Origin: Streptomyces sp. NBC_00775 | Lineage (GTDB): Bacteria > Actinomycetota > Actinomycetes > Streptomycetales > Streptomycetaceae | Assembly (NCBI RefSeq): GCF_036347135.1 | Contig: NZ_CP108938.1 | Coordinates: 4,278,001-4,342,000 of the forward strand | DNA: 64,000 nt | Reading direction: 5' to 3' | Part shown: one piece after another, positions 58,379-64,000 of the stretch | How the letters are laid out: each line of letters begins with the position of its first letter | How positions within the stretch are numbered: position 1 is the first letter of the stretch | Made by a program: the position numbers and the translations under genes | The notes under the pieces: model-generated | Seen by the model: only the letters and a program-made list of their open reading frames with translations | What the model was told of the DNA's origin: nothing | Database searches by the model: none

Positions 58379-58637
58379 GAAGGCCCTCCTCCCCGCTCTA
58401 CGACATCCTCAGCACCGCCGGTGATCGTTATCGGTCGTATGGCGGCCGAAACCGGGAGTTGTGTCCGCCCATTCCCGCTGCCCAGGCACAGGCCGGTGCG
58501 AATGCTGGAATGCTGGGGGCTTGACGTACTAGCGGGGACGAACCCGGCACTGGCCGGGAGTGGACCCGGGCCCGGCCGGGAAGTCTCGGTGCGGTCCGGG
58601 GACGGGCTCTGGGGGGCCGAGAATCGTGGAGGACAGG

Positions 58638-59297
58638 GTGCGGGTGGTCATCGCCGAGGATTCAGTGCTGCTCAGGGAGGGCCTGACCCGGTTGCTGACC
58701 GACCGTGGGCATGACGTCGTGGCCGGTGTCGGCGACGGCGACGCGCTGATCAAGACCATTACCGAGTTCGCGGCTCAGGACGCGCTGCCGGACGTCGTCG
58801 TCGCCGATGTGCGGATGCCGCCGACGCACACCGACGAGGGGGTCAGGGCGGCGGTGCAGCTGCGCAAGGCGCATCCCGGACTCGGTGTGCTCGTGCTGTC
58901 ACAGTACGTGGAGGAGCAGTACGCCACCGAACTGCTGGCCGGTTCGAGCCGCGGCGTCGGCTATCTGCTCAAGGACCGGGTGGCCGAGGTGCGGGAGTTC
59001 GTGGACGCGGTGGTGCGGGTGGCCCAGGGGGGTACCGCGCTCGACCCGGAGGTCGTGGCGCAGCTGCTCGGCCGCAGCCGCAAGCAGGACGTGCTCGCGG
59101 GACTCACCCCGCGGGAGAGGGAGGTCCTGGGACTGATGGCCGAGGGGCGGACGAACTCGGCCGTCGCACGGCAGCTCGTGGTCAGCGACGGCGCGGTCGA
59201 GAAGCACGTCAGCAACATCTTCCTGAAGCTGGGCCTGTCTCCGAGTGACGGGGATCACCGGCGTGTTCTGGCGGTACTCACCTACCTGAACTCATGA
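58638..59297 (+). CDS. NarL/FixJ-family response regulator
   Basis: 219 residues from GTG 58638, chosen because GGAGG at 58628 is properly spaced; GTG 58626 is the longer option. Receiver domain with acidic pair Glu7/Asp8, phospho-acceptor Asp57 (VVVADVRMP) and LLKDR. LuxR-type HTH at the end: [45 protein letters not shown]. Its location between the kinases and korAB, and divergent from nuo, suggests it regulates one or both. Confidence 0.94.
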   Translation: MRVVIAEDSVLLREGLTRLLTDRGHDVVAGVGDGDALIKTITEFAAQDALPDVVVADVRMPPTHTDEGVRAAVQLRKAHPGLGVLVLSQYVEEQYATELLAGSSRGVGYLLKDRVAEVREFVDAVVRVAQGGTALDPEVVAQLLGRSRKQDVLAGLTPREREVLGLMAEGRTNSAVARQLVVSDGAVEKHVSNIFLKLGLSPSDGDHRRVLAVLTYLNS

Positions 59298-59301
59298 CCA
59301 C

Positions 59302-59316
59302 CTGACACTGTGTCAG
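59302..59316. promoter_or_regulatory. Palindrome upstream of korA, candidate operator
   Basis: CTGACAC-T-GTGTCAG, perfect 7-bp arms, 5 nt after the response regulator stop and 270 nt before korA. It could serve the korA promoter. The remainder of the 59298-59587 gap shows no gene or repeat. Confidence 0.35.
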
Positions 59317-59587
59317 TTGTTGAGTGCGACTCGATGTGTCACGAGGAGCCTGGAACCAGCTAAACCCATCCAGGGCCCACCTAGAACCAAAGGATGAGCG
59401 GGGAGCGTCTTCCAAGGAAGGACCGGGGCGGGTAAATCATGACAAATCAGGGCGTCCGGCCGTCTCAAAATGGTGTCCATCATGCGAATGGCCGCAGGAA
59501 GGCGACCCTTACCGACGTAGGGTTGAAAAGGGAAGGGCCTGCGGGAAGGCCGCTCCCAGACAGCCGCCTCGAGGGAGGTCCAGTTCA

Positions 59588-61519
59588 GTGACGAGCCAGG
59601 TCAGTAGCCCAGCGGAGCACGCCGATGGAACCGTCGTAGGAGAACAGCGCAAACCGGCGGGGGCGAAAGACGTCCGCCGGCTCGACCGGGTGATCATCCG
59701 GTTCGCGGGTGACTCGGGTGACGGTATGCAGCTCACCGGTGATCGTTTCACCTCCGAGACGGCTTCCTTCGGAAACGACCTCTCGACCCTTCCCAACTTC
59801 CCCGCCGAGATCCGAGCGCCCGCAGGCACCCTGCCGGGCGTTTCGTCGTTCCAGCTGCATTTCGCGGACCACGACATCCTCACGCCCGGTGACGCGCCGA
59901 ACGTCCTGGTCGCGATGAACCCGGCCGCCTTGAAGGCGAACATCGCGGATGTGCCGCGCGGCGCGGAGATCATCGTCAACACGGACGAGTTCACCAAACG
60001 GGCGATGTCGAAGGTCGGTTACGCCGCCAGTCCGCTGGAGGACGGATCGCTCGACGGCTACAGCGTCCATCCCGTCCCCCTCACGACGATGACGGTCGAG
60101 GCGCTGAAGGAGTTCTCGCTCTCCCGCAAGGAGGCCGAGCGCAGCAAGAACATGTTCGCGCTGGGTCTGCTGTCGTGGATGTACCACCGGCCCACCGAGG
60201 GCACCGAGAAGTTCCTTGAGACCAAGTTCGCCAGGAAGCCCGACATCGCGGCCGCGAACATCGCCGCGTTCCGGGCGGGCTGGAACTTCGGTGAGACCAC
60301 CGAGGACTTCGCCGTCTCCTACGAGGTCGCTCCGGCCGCCCACACCTTCCCGACCGGCACCTACCGCAACATCTCCGGGAATCTGGCGCTGTCGTACGGT
60401 CTGATCGCGGCCTCCCGGCAGGCGGATCTGCCGCTCTACCTGGGCTCGTACCCGATCACGCCGGCCTCCGACATCCTGCACGAGCTCAGCAAGCACAAGA
60501 ACTTCGGCGTACGCACCTTCCAGGCCGAGGACGAGATCGCGGGCATCGGCGCCGCCCTGGGCGCGGCGTTCGGCGGCTCGCTCGGCGTCACCACCACCTC
60601 CGGCCCCGGCGTGGCGCTGAAGTCGGAGACCGTCGGGCTCGCCGTCTCGCTCGAACTGCCGCTGCTCGTCATCGACATCCAGCGCGGCGGCCCCTCGACC
60701 GGTCTGCCGACCAAGACCGAGCAGGCGGACCTGCTGCAAGCGATGTTCGGGCGCAATGGCGAAGCGCCGGTGCCCATCGTGGCTCCTCGCACCCCGGCCG
60801 ACTGCTTCGACGCCGCCATCGAGGCCGCCCGGATCGCGCTGACGTACCGCACGCCCGTCCTGCTGCTCTCGGACGGCTACCTGGCCAACGGCAGCGAGCC
60901 GTGGCGTATCCCCGACACCGACGAACTCCCGGACCTGCGCGTGCAGTTCGCCCAGGGACCCAACCACACCCTGGACGACGGCACCGAGGTGTTCTGGCCC
61001 TACAAGCGCGACCCGCAGACCCTCGCCCGCCCCTGGGCCATCCCCGGCACACCCGGCCTGGAACACCGCATCGGCGGCATCGAGAAGCAGGACGGCTCCG
61101 GCAACATCTCCTACGACCCCGCCAACCACGACTTCATGGTCCGCACCCGCCAGGCCAAGATCGACGGCATCGACGTCCCCGACATCGAGGTCGACGACCC
61201 CTCCGACGAGGCCACCACCCTCGTCCTGGGCTGGGGCTCCACCTACGGACCCATCACCGCCGCCGTACGCCGCCTGCGCACCGCCGGGGAGAACATCGCG
61301 CAGGCCCATCTGCGCCACCTCAACCCCTTCCCGCGGAATCTGGGCACCGTGCTGAGGCGTTACGACAAGGTGGTGATCCCCGAGATGAACCTCGGCCAGC
61401 TCGCCACCCTCATCCGGGCGAAGTACCTGGTGGACGCGCACTCGTACAACCAGGTCAACGGCATGCCGTTCAAGGCCGAACAACTCGCCACGGCTCTCAA
61501 GGAGGCCATCGATGGCTGA
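59588..61519 (+). CDS. korA: 2-oxoacid:ferredoxin oxidoreductase, fused gamma-alpha subunit
   Basis: 643 residues from GTG 59588 behind GGAGGTC. The N-terminal gamma domain begins VIIRFAGDSGDGMQLTGDRF; the alpha (pyrimidine-binding) domain contains LYLGSYPITPASDILHEL and TFQAEDEIAGIGAALGAAFGG. The C-terminal region (AHLRHLNPFPRNL, VVIPEMNLGQLATLI) matches KorA. With KorB it oxidatively decarboxylates 2-oxoglutarate (or another 2-oxoacid) to the acyl-CoA and reduces ferredoxin. The frame extends upstream to 59324 without similarity. korB overlaps by 8 nt. Confidence 0.94.
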   Translation: MTSQVSSPAEHADGTVVGEQRKPAGAKDVRRLDRVIIRFAGDSGDGMQLTGDRFTSETASFGNDLSTLPNFPAEIRAPAGTLPGVSSFQLHFADHDILTPGDAPNVLVAMNPAALKANIADVPRGAEIIVNTDEFTKRAMSKVGYAASPLEDGSLDGYSVHPVPLTTMTVEALKEFSLSRKEAERSKNMFALGLLSWMYHRPTEGTEKFLETKFARKPDIAAANIAAFRAGWNFGETTEDFAVSYEVAPAAHTFPTGTYRNISGNLALSYGLIAASRQADLPLYLGSYPITPASDILHELSKHKNFGVRTFQAEDEIAGIGAALGAAFGGSLGVTTTSGPGVALKSETVGLAVSLELPLLVIDIQRGGPSTGLPTKTEQADLLQAMFGRNGEAPVPIVAPRTPADCFDAAIEAARIALTYRTPVLLLSDGYLANGSEPWRIPDTDELPDLRVQFAQGPNHTLDDGTEVFWPYKRDPQTLARPWAIPGTPGLEHRIGGIEKQDGSGNISYDPANHDFMVRTRQAKIDGIDVPDIEVDDPSDEATTLVLGWGSTYGPITAAVRRLRTAGENIAQAHLRHLNPFPRNLGTVLRRYDKVVIPEMNLGQLATLIRAKYLVDAHSYNQVNGMPFKAEQLATALKEAIDG

Positions 61520-62591
61520 GACGTCCACGGAAGGCACGGGCACGATCGAGGCGCTCTCTCTCGTTCCCAAGGCCGAGGCCAGGCAGTCCATGAAGGACTT
61601 CAAGTCCGATCAGGAAGTGCGCTGGTGCCCCGGCTGCGGTGACTACGCGATCCTCGCGGCGGTCCAGGGCTTCATGCCCGAGCTGGGCCTGGCCAAGGAG
61701 AACATCGTCTTTGTCTCGGGCATCGGCTGCTCGTCGCGCTTCCCGTACTACATGAACACCTACGGCATGCACTCCATCCACGGCCGCGCACCCGCGATCG
61801 CGACCGGACTGGCCTCCAGCCGCCGGGACTTGAGCGTGTGGGTCGTCACGGGTGACGGCGACGCGCTGTCGATCGGCGGCAACCACCTCATTCACGCCCT
61901 GCGCCGCAACGTCAATCTGAAGATCCTGCTCTTCAACAACCGGATCTACGGCCTCACCAAGGGCCAGTACTCCCCCACCTCCGAGGTCGGCAAGATCACC
62001 AAGTCGACGCCGATGGGTTCGCTGGACGCGCCCTTCAACCCGGTGTCCCTGGCGATCGGCGCGGAGGCGTCCTTCGTCGCCCGGACGATCGACTCCGACC
62101 GGCAGCACCTCACCGGCGTACTGCGCGAAGCCGCCGCCCACCCCGGCACGGCACTGGTGGAGATCTACCAGAACTGCAACATCTTCAACGACGGCGCCTT
62201 CGACGCACTGAAGGACAAGCAGCAGGCCGAGGAAGCCGTCATCCGCCTCCACCACGGACAGCCGATCCGCTTCGGGCCGGACGGCGCGCGCGGTGTCGTA
62301 CGGGATCAGCGCACCGGCGATCTGAAGGTCGTCACCGTCACGCCGGACAACGAGTCCCAGATCCTGGTCCACGACGCCCACTCCGCGTCCCCGACCACCG
62401 CCTTCGCGCTCAGCAGGCTCGCCGACCCCGACACCCTGCATCACACACCGATCGGCGTGTTCCGCTCCGTGGACCGGCCGGTCTACGACACACAGATGAC
62501 CGACCAGCTGGACACGGCCATCGAGCAGAACGGCAAGGGCGACCTGGCCGCGCTGCTCGCCGGCGGCGACTCCTGGACGGTCGTCGGCTGA
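61512..62591 (+). CDS. korB: 2-oxoacid:ferredoxin oxidoreductase, beta subunit
   Basis: 359 residues. RWCPGCGDYAIL (Cys39, Cys42) and VSGIGCSSRF supply cluster-binding cysteines. The thiamine-diphosphate motif is VVTGDGDALSIGGNHLIHAL (Gly114-Asp115-Gly116) ending in FNN (Asn142-Asn143). NRIYGLTKGQYSPTS is conserved. The fourth ligand is likely in YQNCNIFND. Completes KorAB. Confidence 0.95.
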   Translation: MAETSTEGTGTIEALSLVPKAEARQSMKDFKSDQEVRWCPGCGDYAILAAVQGFMPELGLAKENIVFVSGIGCSSRFPYYMNTYGMHSIHGRAPAIATGLASSRRDLSVWVVTGDGDALSIGGNHLIHALRRNVNLKILLFNNRIYGLTKGQYSPTSEVGKITKSTPMGSLDAPFNPVSLAIGAEASFVARTIDSDRQHLTGVLREAAAHPGTALVEIYQNCNIFNDGAFDALKDKQQAEEAVIRLHHGQPIRFGPDGARGVVRDQRTGDLKVVTVTPDNESQILVHDAHSASPTTAFALSRLADPDTLHHTPIGVFRSVDRPVYDTQMTDQLDTAIEQNGKGDLAALLAGGDSWTVVG

Positions 62592-62643
62592 GTCCGCCGA
62601 GTCCGTCGAGTCCGTCGAGTCCGTCGAGTCCGTCGAGTCCGTC
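62590..62643. repeat. 9-bp tandem repeat directly after korB
   Basis: Six units of GAGTCCGTC (first unit GAGTCCGCC), starting within the korB stop codon. Perfect periodicity of 9. Confidence 0.95.
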
Positions 62644-62649
62644 GACGGT

Positions 62650-63096
62650 TTACGAGGCCCGGGCCCTGACTGCCCGGGCCTCGTCGTATGTCCGGCGGGC
62701 CTTCTCCACGTCGGTCATGCGCTCACTGGTCCACAGGGCCAGCCCGCGGACCTGTTCGGCAGCCTCGCGGCCCAGGTCGGTGAGGGAGTAGTCGACGCGT
62801 GGCGGGATCACGGGCTTGGCGTCACGATGGACGAGACCGTCGCGCTCCAGGGTCTGGAGGGTCTGGGTGAGCATCTTCTCGCTGACGCGGCCGATGGCGC
62901 GGCGCAGCTCGCTGAAGCGGTAGGAGCGGTCCAGGAGCTCGATCAGGACGAGGACACCCCAGCGGCTGGTCACGTGCTCCAGGACCAGGCGGTATGGGCA
63001 CATGGCCTCGCCGGTGTCGTACTTGCTCGACTCGCCTGACTCGCCCGACTCGCTCGCGGCTGAGGTGTCGGCTGCCGCTGCCGTACTTACGGTCAT
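62650..63096 (-). CDS. HxlR-family winged-helix regulator
   Basis: 148 residues. A Ser/Gly/Glu-rich leader (1-28) is followed by the HxlR core: CPYRLVLEHVTSRWGVLVLIELLDRSYRFSELRRAIGRVSEKMLTQTLQTLERDGLV, where the conserved N-terminal Cys is Cys33, then the wing PRVDYSLTDLGRE. Divergent from a QOR2-type gene, like ytfH/ytfG of E. coli, with a dyad in the 88-nt gap. Cys33 could make it a redox or electrophile sensor as in HypR-like members; that is inference. Confidence 0.92.
   Translation of the reverse strand: MTVSTAAAADTSAASESGESGESSKYDTGEAMCPYRLVLEHVTSRWGVLVLIELLDRSYRFSELRRAIGRVSEKMLTQTLQTLERDGLVHRDAKPVIPPRVDYSLTDLGREAAEQVRGLALWTSERMTDVEKARRTYDEARAVRARAS
62652..62684 (+). terminator. Hairpin downstream of korB, inside the 3' end of the HxlR gene
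   Basis: Perfect 13-bp stem (62652-62664 with 62672-62684), 7-nt loop. It could terminate korAB transcription; it overlaps the last codons of the convergent HxlR gene. Confidence 0.6.
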
Positions 63097-63099
63097 GCC

Positions 63100-63124
63100 A
63101 GTACCTTACTTCAAAGTGGGTACT
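63100..63124. promoter_or_regulatory. Dyad between divergent HxlR and QOR2 genes, candidate operator
   Basis: AGTACC (63100-63105) and GGTACT (63119-63124) with a 13-nt spacer that itself contains ACTT...AAGT. It lies 3 nt upstream of the HxlR start. Confidence 0.6.
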
Positions 63125-63184
63125 TTCGTAGAGTTAGCGCACCTCCTATGGTTAGTGGCAGACCACCCCACAAGGAGTTCACTC

Positions 63185-64000
63185 ATGAGCATCGTCGTCA
63201 CCGGAGCCACCGGACACCTCGGCCATCACGTCGTCGAGCAGCTGCTGGAGAAGGTCCCGGCCGACCAGATCACCGCCGTCGTCCGCGCCAAGGAGAAGGC
63301 CGCCGACTTCGCGGCCCGCGGTGTGAAGCTCGCGGTCGCCGACTACAACACCCCCGAGACGTTCGACGGCCTCTTCGCCGCCGGCGACAAGGTGCTGCTG
63401 ATCTCCGGCAACGAGTTCGACAAGGGCCGCGTCGGCCAGCACCAGGTCGTCCTCGACGCCGCCAAGGCCGCCGGGGTCGCGCTCTTCGCGTACACCAGCG
63501 CCCCGGGCAGCCTGACGGCCGCCCTCGCCGACGACCACCGGGGCACCGAGCAGGCGATCGTCGCGTCCGGTGTGCCCTACGCCCTGCTCCGCAACGGCTG
63601 GTACAACGAGAACTACACCGAGAACCTCGCCCCCGTCCTCGAGTACGGCGCCGTCACCCAGGCCGCCGGTGACGGCAAGGTCGCCTCCGCCTCGCGCGCC
63701 GACTACGCGGCCGCCGCCGTCGCCGTACTCACCGGCGAGGGCCACGAGAACACGACGTACGAGCTGAGCGGCGACACCGCGTGGAGCTTCGCCGAGTACG
63801 CCGCCGCGGTGGCCGAGTACTCCGGCAAGGAGATCGCCTACAACGCCGTCCCCGTCGAGGTCTACACCGGCATCCTGACCGGCGCCGGGCTGCCCGGGCC
63901 GCTCGCCGCGATTCTCGCGGGCGTGGACGTGTCCATCGAGAACGGCGAGCTGGCCGGCACCCCCGGTGACCTGTCCCGGCTGTCCGGCCGTCCGACCACG
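63185..64000 (+). CDS. NAD(P)H-binding quinone oxidoreductase, QOR2/NmrA type (partial)
   Basis: 272 codons visible, open at the window end; the family is about 285 residues, so nearly complete. Start MSIVVTGATGHLGHHVVEQLL (Rossmann fingerprint), KVLLISGNEF, LFAYTSAPGS, and YALLRNGWYNENYTENLAP, the substrate-side block of QorB/YtfG. Predicted NADPH:quinone oxidoreductase, repressed by the divergent HxlR protein. RBS is AAGGAG. Confidence 0.92.
   Translation, partial: MSIVVTGATGHLGHHVVEQLLEKVPADQITAVVRAKEKAADFAARGVKLAVADYNTPETFDGLFAAGDKVLLISGNEFDKGRVGQHQVVLDAAKAAGVALFAYTSAPGSLTAALADDHRGTEQAIVASGVPYALLRNGWYNENYTENLAPVLEYGAVTQAAGDGKVASASRADYAAAAVAVLTGEGHENTTYELSGDTAWSFAEYAAAVAEYSGKEIAYNAVPVEVYTGILTGAGLPGPLAAILAGVDVSIENGELAGTPGDLSRLSGRPTT

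Noticed and set aside
58379..58637. Small gene in the gap before the response regulator
   Set aside because: Frames present are short continuations of neighbours with no Shine-Dalgarno and no recognisable protein.

Overview
The window comes from a high-GC actinobacterium and fits Streptomyces closely. Third positions are strongly GC-biased, and GTG/TTG starts and 4-nt GTGA/ATGA gene overlaps are common. RpoB is 1161 codons with residues numbered as in S. coelicolor. The gene order rpsL ... rpoC-rpoB-rplL-rplJ-(lipoproteins)-rplA-rplK-nusG-secE-tRNA-Trp ... murB ... rpmG ... yajQ ... htpX-nuo-kor follows, as I remember it, the S. coelicolor core chromosome.

Layout. 1-0.84 kb: rpsG (3' end cut off) and rpsL, on the minus strand. 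1.2-8.6 kb: an accessory block on the plus strand inserted between rpsL and rpoC. It holds a Crp/Fnr-type regulator, a long inverted intergenic repeat, and a tight five-gene cassette: class III nucleotide cyclase, a large NTPase/helical-repeat protein, an SPFH-like protein, a Pycsar-type membrane effector and an M48 metallopeptidase. This is the best candidate for a poorly described system. The cyclase and the protein encoded next to it carry the same short Gly/Gln/His/Val-rich motif, at the C-terminus of one and the N-terminus of the other. 8.7-23.1 kb: the RNA polymerase/ribosomal protein block on the minus strand, interrupted by two paralogous lipoprotein genes. 23.4-33.8 kb: aspartate aminotransferase, an adenosine deaminase-like gene, a TetR/NAD(P)-binding divergent pair, murB, a TetR/MFS/small-protein efflux operon with two matching operators, a PhzF-like gene, a pair of hot-dog dehydratases and rpmG.

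33.8-44.3 kb: tRNA-Met, tRNA-Thr, an amidohydrolase that appears to have lost its catalytic residues, a repeat-rich intergenic region, a third lipoprotein, an SDR gene, a gene remnant, tRNA-Tyr (an SLP1-type attachment site, unoccupied here), yajQ, a GlsB-type membrane protein, an APC permease, two orphan immunity-type genes (SUKH and barstar), yccF and htpX. 44.5-54.9 kb: a ten-gene complex I-like operon, nuoABCHIJKLMN, with no nuoD, E, F or G. Its NuoC carries a roughly 300-residue low-complexity tail. 55.3-62.6 kb, divergent: two sister histidine kinases, one response regulator and the two subunits of a 2-oxoacid:ferredoxin oxidoreductase (korAB). A second copy of the long inverted repeat lies between kinase and regulator. 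62.6-64 kb: an HxlR regulator divergent from a QOR2-type NAD(P)-binding gene that runs off the window.

How the genes may work together (inference). KorAB would make reduced ferredoxin, and the NADH-module-free Nuo complex could take electrons from it, probably borrowing NuoD from a complete nuo operon elsewhere. The cyclase cassette looks like a cyclic-nucleotide signalling/defence device with a membrane effector, and possibly a Crp-type sensor next door.
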